Shown piece by piece: positions 17,567 to 26,522 of a stretch of 64,000 nt of DNA. Each line of letters begins with the position of its first letter. The first letter of the stretch is position 1. This stretch comes from Deltaproteobacteria bacterium. GTDB lineage: Bacteria; Myxococcota_A; JAADFL01. The notes under the pieces were generated by a model. That model saw only the letters and a list, made by a program, of their open reading frames with translations, did not search any database and was not told where the DNA came from. Position numbers and translations under genes: made by a program. The stretch covers positions 1 to 64,000 of the forward strand of contig JAADFL010000171.1 in NCBI GenBank assembly GCA_013152945.1, written 5' to 3'.

Positions 17567-18817
17567 ATGGCAGAGGACTTGAAGAAGGCATATCGGACCG
17601 TTATGGAAGACCACTTTCCCGGCCACTTGGAGATTAAATTCGGCAAAGGTCCAAAAGCCCAGACCCTTGTATACGAAAAGGCGTCATGGATCGTGGATGG
17701 AGTGGAAAAAGGACTGCGGTATGGAGAAAATCCAGGGCAGGAGGCCGCACTCTACAAGCTGGTGAACGGCAACCTCCTGATTGGAGAGGTGCATACAATC
17801 AAACCCGGAAGGTACCTGGCTTCGGACATGGCTCTGCTTCAGGCAGGCAAGCATCCGGGCAAGATCAACCTGACCGACATAGACAATGCGCTCAACATAT
17901 TGAGGTACCTGACCAAGATTCCGTCGGTCGCGATAATGAAGCATAACAATCCATGCGGAGTCGCCTCGGGTTCCAGCCTGGAGGATGCCTATTTGAAGGC
18001 CTATTATGCAGACAGGGTTGCGGCTTTCGGCGGCGCCATTGCAGTGAACCGGCCTCTCGACAAGGCGACTGCCGAGGCGATTTCAGAGCAGTATGCAGAG
18101 GTCGTGGCAGCACCGGAATATGAAGAAGGTACAATAGACATATTGTCCGGCAGGAAGAATCTTCGTATAGCCAAGATTGGAAATATCGGAAGGTTGTCCG
18201 AATTTTCAACGGAACGCTTCGTAGATTTCAAGAGCCTGATAGACGGCGGGCTAATAGCACAGATGTCCTTTGTGCCGGTTGCAAGGCACAAGGAAGATTT
18301 CAAACCGGCTGTTGTGGAGCACAAGGGAAAGACATACGAGATCGCCAGAAAACCTGACGATAACGAGCTGGAAGACATGCTATTCGGATGGCTGGTTGAA
18401 GCAGGAGTCACTTCCAACTCGGTCATCTATGTCAAGGATAGGGTTACTGTGGGAATAGGTACGGGTGAGCAGGACAGGGTAGGCGTTGCCAAGATCGCAA
18501 GGGACAAGGCTTATACGAAACTTATGGACAAGCTTTGTTTCGAACGCTACAAGGTTCCCTTCAACGAACTCGCGGATCCGGATGGACGCCACGAGATAGA
18601 GTCCGAGGTCAGGGAGCAAAAAGGCGGCTTGCCGGGCAGCTCGATGGTGAGTGATGCGTTTTTCCCCTTCAGGGATGGTGTTGAAGTTGGCTTGCATGAA
18701 GGGGTAAGGGCGGTCGTGCAGCCGGGCGGCGCCCTGAGGGACCACGAGGTAATAGAGGCATGTAATGAATTCAATGCCACAATGGTATTCACGGGTCAAA
18801 GGAGTTTCAAGCACTGA
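17567..18817 (+). CDS. purH: AICAR formyltransferase, separate C-terminal half of PurH
   Basis: A 416-residue protein equal to the transformylase part of PurH, which formylates AICAR to FAICAR using 10-formyl-THF. The catalytic Lys-His pair is in IMKHNNPCGVASG, and SDAFFPFRDGVE, VQPGGALRDHEVI and MVFTGQRSFKH are typical. AGGAG precedes the ATG. With the cyclohydrolase gene directly upstream, this is an unfused PurH pair rather than a frameshift, because each half has its own start, ribosome site and stop. Confidence 0.93.
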   Translation: MAEDLKKAYRTVMEDHFPGHLEIKFGKGPKAQTLVYEKASWIVDGVEKGLRYGENPGQEAALYKLVNGNLLIGEVHTIKPGRYLASDMALLQAGKHPGKINLTDIDNALNILRYLTKIPSVAIMKHNNPCGVASGSSLEDAYLKAYYADRVAAFGGAIAVNRPLDKATAEAISEQYAEVVAAPEYEEGTIDILSGRKNLRIAKIGNIGRLSEFSTERFVDFKSLIDGGLIAQMSFVPVARHKEDFKPAVVEHKGKTYEIARKPDDNELEDMLFGWLVEAGVTSNSVIYVKDRVTVGIGTGEQDRVGVAKIARDKAYTKLMDKLCFERYKVPFNELADPDGRHEIESEVREQKGGLPGSSMVSDAFFPFRDGVEVGLHEGVRAVVQPGGALRDHEVIEACNEFNATMVFTGQRSFKH

Positions 18818-18835
18818 AGCGGCGGTTTTGAACCA

Positions 18836-18852
18836 TGGGGCCTTATGGCCCC
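18836..18852 (+). other. GC-rich hairpin upstream of cooT
   Basis: GGGGCC (18836-18841) and GGCCCC (18847-18852) form a six-base stem with a five-base loop immediately before the ribosome site GAGGAGGA of the cooT-like gene. No T-run follows, so it is not an intrinsic terminator. It could affect translation of the downstream gene or RNA stability. Confidence 0.4.
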
Positions 18853-18863
18853 GAGGAGGAATC

Positions 18864-19055
18864 ATGTGTCAATCTACGGCTTTCCTGAAAAAAGGGGACA
18901 AGGAAGAACTGATTTTGGAGGACGTGGCTTACATAAAGCCTGAAATAGACAAACTCGTGCTGATCGGCCTGCTTGGAGATAGAAAGGAATTAAAGGCCAG
19001 GTTGGTTGAAATCGATTTGATGGCGCACAAGGTTGTGCTGGAGGAGATTGGTTGA
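18864..19055 (+). CDS. CooT-like small nickel-binding protein
   Basis: A 63-residue protein starting MCQSTAFLKKGD, with LEDVAYIKPEIDKLVL and IDLMAHKVVLEEI, the pattern of the CooT family. Cys2, directly after the initiator Met, is the residue implicated in nickel binding in Rhodospirillum CooT, which helps mature carbon monoxide dehydrogenase. No CODH gene is in the window. GAGGAGGA precedes the ATG. Its stop overlaps the next start by one base (TGATG), so it is coupled to the histidine phosphatase gene. Confidence 0.82.
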   Translation: MCQSTAFLKKGDKEELILEDVAYIKPEIDKLVLIGLLGDRKELKARLVEIDLMAHKVVLEEIG

Positions 19056-19693
19056 TGGCCGTTCTAGTACTTGCAAGGCACGGGCAGACGGAGTGGAACA
19101 AAGAACAGCGCTTCAGGGGAAGGGCGGACGTGCCGCTCGACGAGGTGGGCTTGGCCGAGGCCGAGGCATTGGCCTCGGCATTTGAAGGCATGGAAATCGG
19201 GGGCATATATTCCAGCCCGCTCGGCAGGTGCAAGCAGACTGCGGGGCCGCTTGCTAAGCGTTTGGGCCTGGACGTGCGGGTCCTGCCGGGCCTGGCCGAT
19301 ATAGACTTCGGATCATGGCAGGCAAGGCAGAAGGACGAGATTGAAAGGCAGGAAGCGGAGCTTTATAATTTGTGGTTGGAACATCCTGAGCAGGTAAGGT
19401 TCCCAGGGGGAGAAAACCTTGAAGACGTACAGGCCAGGGCCATGGAGAGTATTGATCGGATTGTGGAAGAGAATTCTGCCGGTGCATTCGTGGCGGTCAC
19501 CCATAGGGTCGTATGCAAGGTCCTGGTATGCGGATTGCTGGGTATACCCTTGTCATTGTTCTGGAGGATCCGGCAGGATGCCGCATGCATCGATGTCTTT
19601 GAAATAGATGATAAGGGTGCGACCCTGGTAAGGTTGAATGACACTCACCATACATCCTCTGTAAAAGGTTCGGGGGGCCTGGCGGATTTCTAG
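19055..19693 (+). CDS. Histidine phosphatase family protein (GpmB/CobC-like)
   Basis: A 212-residue member of the phosphoglycerate-mutase-like superfamily. The N-terminal LARHGQTEWN contains the phospho-acceptor His, IYSSPLGRCKQTA the conserved Arg, and VAVTHRVV the second His. The substrate cannot be told from sequence; alpha-ribazole phosphate, sugar phosphates and other small phosphoesters are all possible. It is translationally coupled to the cooT-like gene. Its stop codon shares the bases CTAG with the stop of the convergent methyltransferase gene. Confidence 0.85.
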   Translation: MAVLVLARHGQTEWNKEQRFRGRADVPLDEVGLAEAEALASAFEGMEIGGIYSSPLGRCKQTAGPLAKRLGLDVRVLPGLADIDFGSWQARQKDEIERQEAELYNLWLEHPEQVRFPGGENLEDVQARAMESIDRIVEENSAGAFVAVTHRVVCKVLVCGLLGIPLSLFWRIRQDAACIDVFEIDDKGATLVRLNDTHHTSSVKGSGGLADF

Positions 19694-20940
19694 CGTCTTT
19701 GCCAGGAGGCCAGTATTTCCATGTGATGCGTGCCTGGAAAAAAATCGAACAGATCCAGGGAAACCATTTCATATTGCCCTGCGGCCAAGGCAGCCGAATC
19801 CCTTGCAAATGTTGCCGGGTCACATCCTATTTGTAGTATGCTTGAAGGCCCGGTCTGGGCCAGCATGCGTGAAATTACTTTTGCCCCTGCTCTCGGGGGG
19901 TCCATGACCACCAGATCGTATTTGGACAGATAGTGTTTGGAGAGCACCGGGTTGTTGGATGCCGGTGCGAAAAGATTTGCCAGGCGGAAACCGGCTCTTA
20001 CTTTCAGTTCCCGGGCCCTTTTTTCAGCAAGGCCGAGGCATTTCCTGTTGGAATCCATGCCGGTTACCTTGAAACCCGCCATGGCGAGGTTCAATGAAAT
20101 GTTGCCGGCCCCGCAAAAAAGGTCCAGTGCCGTTGTTCCCTTATCCTTGGTCAGCTCGATGATTCTGGTAACCATCTCATTGTTTGCTTCAGGGTTGGCT
20201 TGAAAGAAACAGTCCAATCCGGTTACCTGGGACAACAAAGGCCCGTCGAATCTCAATATAGGTTGTTTTGGCGACGGCACAAGGAATCCTTGTTTCTCAA
20301 GGCTTTGATAGAGCCTGTCATAGCCCTTGATCAATGGTTTGGCTTTTGCATCGAGGAGCATGCATGCGAGCCTTTGGTCGTCGTCAAGGGCCAGCATTAC
20401 CTGGCATGCCTGTTTCAGCGGTGTTTCTTTCAATGCCTTTGTGAAATCTGAAATGCTTTTCGATAGTCCCGGCCTCATTGCCGGACATTCGTCTATAGGC
20501 TGGACATTCGTTGTACGGGCTGCCTTGAATCCCAGGACGAACAAGTCCCGGTCGACATGCATTCTTGCCCTGGCCCTTGACGGGAGTCCTTTGGGAGAAG
20601 GATGGAGCAGGGGAACCGGCGCTGTCAGGCCGGCTCTCTGAATGCTGGCCATGAGGATTTCTTCCTTGAACTTGATTGCCCAATCGGGCTGAATGAACAG
20701 CCAGTCGCAACCGCCGCACCTTTCGGACAACGGGCAAGGCGGTTCTACTCGTATTGGAGAAGGCTTTTGAATTGAGAGCACCCTGCCTCTGAATGTTCCA
20801 CCTGGCCCCGGAATGGTTTCAGCTCGAATTGTTTCACCCGGAAGTACTCCGGGGATAAAGACAATTTTTCCATCCCCGAGTCTTGCAAGGCCCTTGCCGG
20901 TGGGCACGAGCTTCTCGATAGAGACATTAACGGACTTCAT
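19690..20940 (-). CDS. RlmD/TrmA family RNA (uracil-5-)-methyltransferase
   Basis: A 416-residue SAM-dependent RNA methyltransferase. Residues ~1-55 form a TRAM-like RNA-binding domain. CPLSERCGGC (~68-77), with a later Cys in IDECPAMRP, fits the iron-sulfur ligands of RlmD-type enzymes. The SAM site is LFCGAGNISLNLA, followed by DPPRAGAK and the catalytic IGCDPATFARD. It probably methylates 23S rRNA uracil; the exact position cannot be read from sequence. It lies upstream-adjacent to trmB on the same strand order. Confidence 0.88.
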   Translation of the reverse strand: MKSVNVSIEKLVPTGKGLARLGDGKIVFIPGVLPGETIRAETIPGPGGTFRGRVLSIQKPSPIRVEPPCPLSERCGGCDWLFIQPDWAIKFKEEILMASIQRAGLTAPVPLLHPSPKGLPSRARARMHVDRDLFVLGFKAARTTNVQPIDECPAMRPGLSKSISDFTKALKETPLKQACQVMLALDDDQRLACMLLDAKAKPLIKGYDRLYQSLEKQGFLVPSPKQPILRFDGPLLSQVTGLDCFFQANPEANNEMVTRIIELTKDKGTTALDLFCGAGNISLNLAMAGFKVTGMDSNRKCLGLAEKRARELKVRAGFRLANLFAPASNNPVLSKHYLSKYDLVVMDPPRAGAKVISRMLAQTGPSSILQIGCDPATFARDSAALAAGQYEMVSLDLFDFFPGTHHMEILASWQRR

Positions 20941-21023
20941 GGAGCTTTAGGGGCCTTAATGGCATTTTACTTTTTATTGACTTGTCAATCATCTCTTTAC
21001 ACCGAAAGTGTTTGGTTTTGATA

Positions 21024-21665
21024 TCAATCCTTTTTGGCATACCTGAAATAACGTATCGTTCTACCCAAACTTCTCCATTTTTGCTCGTACAGTGTCCGGG
21101 GAAGATCTTCCTGAATATCGAATGAGCAAGGCAATTCAGGGTATCTCGGCTCAAGTGATGCTGTCCTTTGGATACGTTCAGCGATCCATTCGGAATATTC
21201 ATCGTGGTCATGGGCTATTACCAGCTCGCCGCCGGTCATTAACCTTTCTGAAACCTGTTGTAGGAATCCGTCTGTAATCAGCCTGTGCTTATGGTGTCTT
21301 CTCTTTGGCCAGGGATCGGGAAACAGGATGTAACAAGCTTTGAGAGAGCATGGTTCGATGTGCATGTTCAAGAATCTTGTCGCGTCGTCGAGTACGAGCC
21401 TGACATTTTCCAGTTTTCTTTTTCTGACCTTCCTGGATGCGGCAGCTATTCTCCTGTACAGTCTGTCCACGCCGATGAAAGCGAATTCAGGCTGCATTTC
21501 CGCCAGGTCAGCGAGAAAATGTCCGTTTCCGCAGCAGAGTTCCACTTTGAGAGGGCGATCATTAAAGAGTGCTCTGAAATCGATTTTCTCATCAGGTTGA
21601 ATGAACACGATGTTATCTTGGAAGACCTCGGACAAAGGCAGATCTTTGAGGCGTAACCTTCTCAT
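21024..21665 (-). CDS. trmB: tRNA (guanine-N7-)-methyltransferase
   Basis: A 213-residue class I methyltransferase that makes m7G46 in tRNA. VELCCGNGHFLADLA is the SAM motif, and FPDPWPKRRHHKHRL is the TrmB family signature. The length is normal. The next minus-strand gene encodes another RNA methyltransferase, about 80 bases downstream, so both may share a transcript. The start ATG has only a weak ribosome site. Confidence 0.93.
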   Translation of the reverse strand: MRRLRLKDLPLSEVFQDNIVFIQPDEKIDFRALFNDRPLKVELCCGNGHFLADLAEMQPEFAFIGVDRLYRRIAAASRKVRKRKLENVRLVLDDATRFLNMHIEPCSLKACYILFPDPWPKRRHHKHRLITDGFLQQVSERLMTGGELVIAHDHDEYSEWIAERIQRTASLEPRYPELPCSFDIQEDLPRTLYEQKWRSLGRTIRYFRYAKKD

Positions 21666-21753
21666 GAATGTTATTCATGCGACATCAGGCACTCGAAGGT
21701 CAATACTTTTGAACAATAGGCTGTTCAGGTCCAAAAACAGCAGGTGATAAATT

Positions 21754-21781
21754 TTGACAAAAAAATTGTTTTTAGTATTAT
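21754..21781 (+). promoter_or_regulatory. Sigma70-type promoter for the hybrid histidine kinase gene
   Basis: TTGACA at 21754-21759 and TATTAT at 21776-21781 are separated by 16 bases, a near-consensus sigma70 pair. The start codon of the kinase gene is about 88 bases downstream. A perfect dyad overlaps the -10 (described separately). Confidence 0.65.
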
Positions 21782-21794
21782 CAAACATGATAAT
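21777..21794 (+). promoter_or_regulatory. Dyad overlapping the -10, candidate operator
   Basis: ATTATCA (21777-21783) and TGATAAT (21788-21794) form a perfect seven-base inverted repeat with a four-base spacer across the -10 element. The arms equal the half-sites of Fur boxes but in the opposite arrangement (Fur boxes read TGATAAT-N-ATTATCA). A repressor bound here would block the promoter. Its identity is unknown. Confidence 0.45.
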
Positions 21795-21868
21795 CAAAAT
21801 AATAGGGGCAAGAAAGGCCCGGGAAAATAAATAAATGTACTGGTCATCAGCAGTTTGTCGGAGAAAAA

Positions 21869-23476
21869 GTGTCAGCAGAGATTAGACAGATACAGGATTT
21901 ATCGGGTCGCTGGCCCGAGTCTTTGACCGATCGTGCAGAGGAGATAATCCTGGTTCACGATTTGGACGGAACAATAACGTACATGAACAAAAGAGGCAGG
22001 GAATTATTCGGCAAAACGGATCCTATGGAAAAATTGAATATCGACGAGTTAGTGCCGCATGATCATGTTGAATTATTCAGGGAGAGGAGGAAGAGGAGAC
22101 AAACCGGGGATGACAGTCCTTTTCTCTATGAAGTCGAAATAAAGGATCGGCACGGCAGGATTTTTCATTTCGAGGTAAGTTCAACCACAATCAGCAGGAC
22201 GGACGACCGGGTGGAAATTCTGCTCGTTGCCCGGGATATCGAGGATAGAAAGAGAATCGAACAGGCAAGAGAGAGGTTGGAGAGAAAACTTGCAAAGCTT
22301 GAGCGGTTGAACGACTTGGGCCGCATGGCAGGTGAGGTGGCCCATTTTGTAAATGGAACTCTGATTACAATCATGGGGCTTGCTTCAAAGCTTGCAGATG
22401 AGACCTGTGGATCCGGAGAAGCATCCAAGCGAATCGAAAAAATACATGAGGCCTGTTTCAAGGCAAAGGAATTGACTTCCAACTTGTTGGCCTTTGCACA
22501 AAAGGGAGGTTACTTAAGGAAATCCGTTGACATCAATGCGCTGGCGACAAGGGTGTCGAACGAGTTCAAATCCGGCTCGTTTTCAGAGCATGATATCAAG
22601 TTGGATCTCGAAGAAGGGCTGGCCAGGGTCAAGGGGGATGAATCACAATTGGAAAGGGCACTGAAGTACCTGGTGCAAAACAGTATGGAATCTTTTTGTA
22701 ACACAGGTACTTTTGGAACGGTCATATTGAGAACCAGGACCCGGATCTTTGAAGACAAGTGCGAAGATAATCGTGATACGGTACAATTGGAAGAGGGGCC
22801 GGTAAGATACGTCTCGATTGAAGTAATAGACAACGGCATGGGCATGGAACCCGATGTCTTGGCCCATGCCTTCGAGCCTTTCTATACCACGAAGATGGAC
22901 AAGCGCAGGGCCGGCCTTGGCCTTGCCATGGTGTTCGGCACGGCGGCTTCCCATGGAGGCAAGGTGAGTATCGATAGTGAACCCGGCAAGGGCACCAGGG
23001 TGGTTGTCACTATTCCGTCGTTGGAATATTTGGAGAGCAAAGATAAAAAGAATATAGGTAAAGAAACATCGAATCCGGAGGATGAAGTTCCAAAGAATGT
23101 ACTGGTCATCGATGATGATACGGGTGTTTTAGAGGCCTTTCGCCTGATGTTGGAACAACTCGGATGGAATGTAATTACAGCCGGGACGCTCCGTGAGGCA
23201 ATGGATGCCGTATCAGAATTTCCAGAGCCCATAAGCCTTGTAACCCTGGATGTGTTGATCAACGGCTCGTCCTGCAAAGAGGCATTGGAGGAGATAATAG
23301 AGGTTCTGCCTGGAGCAAAAGTGCTTCTTTGCACAGGATATCCAGGCGATGAAGACATGGAGGAGTTGATGAAAAGCGGGGCCTCCGGCCTGCTCACAAA
23401 GCCCTTTTCTCTTGCCATGCTGAAAAAAGAGATTGCCCGGCTTTTCAGCTTGCCACACCGGCAGCGATCAGTTTGA
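21869..23476 (+). CDS. PAS-domain hybrid histidine kinase with C-terminal receiver
   Basis: A 535-residue signalling protein with no membrane segment. Residues ~20-130 are a PAS domain. A dimerisation helix carries the H-box GEVAHFVNGTL with His159. The ATPase domain shows the N-box (LVQNSMES), G1 (DNGMGM), F-box (FEPFYTT) and G2 (AGLGLAMVFG). Residues ~410-535 are a receiver with VIDDD, phospho-acceptor Asp461 (TLDVLING) and LTKPF. The start is GTG at 21869, five bases after GGAG. A near-consensus promoter lies upstream. The partner is unknown. Confidence 0.93.
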   Translation: MSAEIRQIQDLSGRWPESLTDRAEEIILVHDLDGTITYMNKRGRELFGKTDPMEKLNIDELVPHDHVELFRERRKRRQTGDDSPFLYEVEIKDRHGRIFHFEVSSTTISRTDDRVEILLVARDIEDRKRIEQARERLERKLAKLERLNDLGRMAGEVAHFVNGTLITIMGLASKLADETCGSGEASKRIEKIHEACFKAKELTSNLLAFAQKGGYLRKSVDINALATRVSNEFKSGSFSEHDIKLDLEEGLARVKGDESQLERALKYLVQNSMESFCNTGTFGTVILRTRTRIFEDKCEDNRDTVQLEEGPVRYVSIEVIDNGMGMEPDVLAHAFEPFYTTKMDKRRAGLGLAMVFGTAASHGGKVSIDSEPGKGTRVVVTIPSLEYLESKDKKNIGKETSNPEDEVPKNVLVIDDDTGVLEAFRLMLEQLGWNVITAGTLREAMDAVSEFPEPISLVTLDVLINGSSCKEALEEIIEVLPGAKVLLCTGYPGDEDMEELMKSGASGLLTKPFSLAMLKKEIARLFSLPHRQRSV

Positions 23477-23579
23477 CCGGCAGCAAACAATTGAAACGCA
23501 ATCCCATGGGGGAGGCTTGACTATTTTGCCGAAGGCCAAGTATGTTCTTTCATCCTGGAGCCGCCTGGGAGGTGATTAA

Positions 23580-24038
23580 ATGGAGCACCCTAGGAATCCC
23601 TATCCCACGGTCGATATAATAATTCGGTTGACGGATGGGGGCATCGTACTGGTGCAGAGGAAGAATCCTCCACCAGGATGGGCAATACCGGGTGGTTTTG
23701 TGGATTATGGAGAGAGCGTTGAGAACGCGGCTGTGCGAGAGGCAATGGAAGAGACCGGCCTGGAGGTGGAGTTGATTGATTTGCTCGGAGTATATTCGAG
23801 TCCGGATCGGGATCCCAGATTTCACACAATATCCGTTGTTTTTACTGCCGAGGCGAGTGGCGAACCCAGGGCAGGCGATGATGCAAAGGACATTGGAATA
23901 TTCCGGGAGGGAGAAATGCCTGAACTGGCTTTCGACCATGGACAGATCATTCAGGATTACCTTGAATTCATTCGTACCGGTAAAAGACCTTGCAGCCGGG
24001 GAAGCACGACAAGGGGGAAAAGTGATGAAGGAAAATAA
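23580..24038 (+). CDS. Nudix hydrolase
   Basis: A 152-residue protein with a complete Nudix box spread over [13 protein letters not shown] and [13 protein letters not shown] (~38-60), including the REXXEE core that binds magnesium. The family cleaves nucleoside diphosphates linked to other groups; ADP-ribose or an oxidised nucleotide is plausible but not shown. Its last 14 bases overlap the start of the AMMECR1 gene, so the two are coupled. GGGAGGTG precedes the ATG. Confidence 0.9.
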   Translation: MEHPRNPYPTVDIIIRLTDGGIVLVQRKNPPPGWAIPGGFVDYGESVENAAVREAMEETGLEVELIDLLGVYSSPDRDPRFHTISVVFTAEASGEPRAGDDAKDIGIFREGEMPELAFDHGQIIQDYLEFIRTGKRPCSRGSTTRGKSDEGK

Positions 24039-24624
24039 AGGATCGGATAGGCAATCGAAACCAGGATTGGAGCGACCACTGAATGATGGAGAAAAGAAGA
24101 CCCTGTTGGCCATAGCCAGGGGAGCAATAGAGAGCTATGTCCGGGAGGGCAAACAGGCGCTTTTCGATCCTGCGGAAGAACGTTTGCGTGACAACGCCGG
24201 TGCCTTCGTAACCATACACAAGAACGGCCGGCTTCGAGGATGTATCGGCACATTCGAGGCGGATAGGGCACTGTACGTGACGGTATCCGAAATGGCTGTA
24301 GAGGCTGCTGCCAGGGATCCAAGATTTCCGCCGGTTTCCTTGCCGGAGCTGCAGGAAATAGACTTGGAGGTCTCGGTGCTGTCCCCCCGTTCGAGGATCG
24401 ATGACCCGTCACGGATAATAGTCGGTGAACATGGTCTGTATATCACCAAGGGGTTCCGGCGGGGGGTCCTCTTGCCCCAGGTCGCGACGGAACAGGGTTG
24501 GGATAAGGAAACTTTTTTGAAACACGTGTGCCTCAAGGCAGGGCTTGACACAGATGCATGGAAGGATCCGGACAGTGTCTTGGAGGTTTTTACCGCCCAG
24601 GTATTCGGTGAAAAGGAAGCCTGA
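24025..24624 (+). CDS. amrA: AMMECR1 domain protein (AmmeMemoRadiSam system protein A)
   Basis: A 199-residue protein that is almost entirely one AMMECR1 domain: [18 protein letters not shown] contains the family LRGCIG motif, followed by [15 protein letters not shown] and [15 protein letters not shown]. The domain is conserved from archaea to humans, and in prokaryotes it often occurs with a Memo-like protein and a radical SAM enzyme. That radical SAM enzyme is encoded 37 kb away in this window, and no Memo gene is seen. The ATG overlaps the end of the Nudix gene and follows AGGGGGAAA. Confidence 0.88.
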   Translation: MKENKGSDRQSKPGLERPLNDGEKKTLLAIARGAIESYVREGKQALFDPAEERLRDNAGAFVTIHKNGRLRGCIGTFEADRALYVTVSEMAVEAAARDPRFPPVSLPELQEIDLEVSVLSPRSRIDDPSRIIVGEHGLYITKGFRRGVLLPQVATEQGWDKETFLKHVCLKAGLDTDAWKDPDSVLEVFTAQVFGEKEA

Positions 24625-24671
24625 GATCAGGCAAGGGATGTAGCGCCTATCAGTATTGCTTCGGAGGTTTC

Positions 24672-25844
24672 ATGGGGTGCTCCAGGAAAATAGAAGACTT
24701 GATGGCTCATTCGTCATGGATACGAAAGATGTTCGAGGAAGGCGCCAATATGAAGACGGACGGCAGGGGCCCTGTCTATGATTTTTCTTTGGGCAACCCT
24801 GAAATCGAACCGCCTGAAGCACTCAAGCAAAGGCTCGCTGAATTGGCTGCATCCGATACACCGGGAATGCACAGGTACATGCCGAATGCGGGTTATGAAT
24901 TCGTAAGGAGGTCTATTGCGGATTATTTGAAAGAAGAAACCGGACTTTCGTTTACTGCAGAGTCTGTAATCATGAGTGTGGGGGCTGGCGGTGGATTGAA
25001 TGCTGCTTTGAAGGCCCTCTTGGACCCGGGTGACAAGGTTGTTTGTTTCAGACCCTACTTTGTTGAATATGAATTCTATGTGGACAATCACGGCGGAAAG
25101 CTGGTCAAGTTGCCCACGGACGACTCTTTTTTGCCCGATTTGGATGCGTTCGAACAGGCAATCGATGAAAAAACCAGGGTGGTCCTCACGAATTCTCCGA
25201 ACAATCCGACTGGGGTTGTGTACGAGCAGGAACTGCTTGACGAAATCGGCGGCATTCTTAAAAAGAAGAGCAAGGACAATGCTTCTCCGGTATACTGGCT
25301 GTCTGATGAGCCTTATCGTAATTTGATATATGACGCCGATAGGGCTCCGAGTATTTTCAAGGCCTATGATTCATCCATCATGGTTACATCTCATTCAAAG
25401 GATTTGGCATTGCCTGGCGAGCGGATTGGCTATATCGGGATCTCGCCCAATGCCGAAGATTCGGGAAAGTTGTTCGATGCAATGACATTTACAAATAGGA
25501 TACTGGGATTTGTCAATGCGCCTGCATTGTTGCAGAGGTTGGTGGCTCCATTGCAGGGCATGACAGTTGATTTGGGTTGGTACAAGAGAAAGCGGGACCT
25601 GCTTTATAAAGAACTAATCCGCTATGGCTACGAGGTGAATAAACCCGACGGGGCTTTTTACATGTTTCCCAAGGCGCCTTCCGGTGATGATATCGAGTTT
25701 GTAAAAAAGTTACAGCAAAGGAGAGTGTTGGTGGTTCCCGGGACCGGGTTCGGCGCGCCGGGTTACTTCAGGATTTCATATTGTGTAAACGACGATGTCG
25801 TTAAAGGCGCACTTCCTGCTTTCAGACAGGTATTGGAAGATTGA
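24672..25844 (+). CDS. PLP-dependent aminotransferase, class I/II
   Basis: A 390-residue fold-type I aminotransferase of the aspartate aminotransferase superfamily. Visible are the N-terminal YDFSLGNPEIEPP, the glycine-rich SVGAGGGLNAAL, NSPNNPTGVVY, the Asp/Tyr pair in LSDEPYRNLIYD, the Schiff-base Lys in TSHSKDLALPGERIGY and the carboxylate-binding Arg in YFRISYC. Amino acid specificity cannot be assigned. GGAGG lies five bases before the ATG. It follows the AMMECR1 gene by 47 bases. Confidence 0.9.
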   Translation: MGCSRKIEDLMAHSSWIRKMFEEGANMKTDGRGPVYDFSLGNPEIEPPEALKQRLAELAASDTPGMHRYMPNAGYEFVRRSIADYLKEETGLSFTAESVIMSVGAGGGLNAALKALLDPGDKVVCFRPYFVEYEFYVDNHGGKLVKLPTDDSFLPDLDAFEQAIDEKTRVVLTNSPNNPTGVVYEQELLDEIGGILKKKSKDNASPVYWLSDEPYRNLIYDADRAPSIFKAYDSSIMVTSHSKDLALPGERIGYIGISPNAEDSGKLFDAMTFTNRILGFVNAPALLQRLVAPLQGMTVDLGWYKRKRDLLYKELIRYGYEVNKPDGAFYMFPKAPSGDDIEFVKKLQQRRVLVVPGTGFGAPGYFRISYCVNDDVVKGALPAFRQVLED

Positions 25845-26111
25845 AATGAAAGCGTTATTGGTTACCTTCTCTCTAAAGGGAATGACGTATACAAGGTGTA
25901 TGCAAGCTGTTCGTTCTGCCTGGGATAGTCGCAGGGTCTGGAATTCGGCTGCCCAAAATAATTTTTGTTTCCCCGAAAATCCAATGTGAGTCAGGACATA
26001 TCCGGTATGGCATAAGGGTATCTTCACCGGTGCAGAATAAAATATATGAGTGATTCCAGAGTCGGGACTGGCAACAGGAAAAGTGCTGTAAGTCGAATAA
26101 TCAGTAAAAGT

Positions 26112-26522
26112 TCAGCTTCCAAGGACCGGTGGTGTGAAAGTAATGTCTTCAGATTGCTGGTCAGTATTATCTCGAAGAGTCTCTTTTAGGGCCTTTCCGA
26201 TTTCTTCTCCCCCTTCCAGGAATTCCACGCCCATGCCGGCATGTTTTGGTACCTTGCCGAACAGTATTTCATCGTCCAGGGGAGTCCAGCGTACGATTCC
26301 CTTGCAAGCGATCGGGTTACTGCGGCCTGGAATGAAGAACCTTAGGTCTGCTTTTGCTCCAACCGCATCCCACAGTTTTGAATTGATGAAAGCACCGCCG
26401 GGCCCTATATTGACTGTTTCTTCGAGTACAGAGATGTTTGGACTCGAGTACCTGACCTGAACCCTGTACCTCAATCTTGGAAACCTTCTTGGTGTTTCCC
26501 AGGTTGTTTTTGAATTCTCCAT
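26112..26522 (-). CDS. PilZ domain protein with altered cyclic di-GMP motif
   Basis: A 136-residue single-domain protein. RRFPRLRYRVQVRY resembles the RxxxR arm and VNIGPGGAFI the second PilZ motif, but the latter reads N-I-G-P-G-G where family binders have [DN]-x-[SA]-x-x-G, so nucleotide binding may be weak. It resembles the small PilZ proteins abundant in Myxococcota. A diguanylate cyclase is encoded at 7.1 kb. It is divergent from the HEAT lipoprotein gene. Confidence 0.82.
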   Translation of the reverse strand: MENSKTTWETPRRFPRLRYRVQVRYSSPNISVLEETVNIGPGGAFINSKLWDAVGAKADLRFFIPGRSNPIACKGIVRWTPLDDEILFGKVPKHAGMGVEFLEGGEEIGKALKETLRDNTDQQSEDITFTPPVLGS

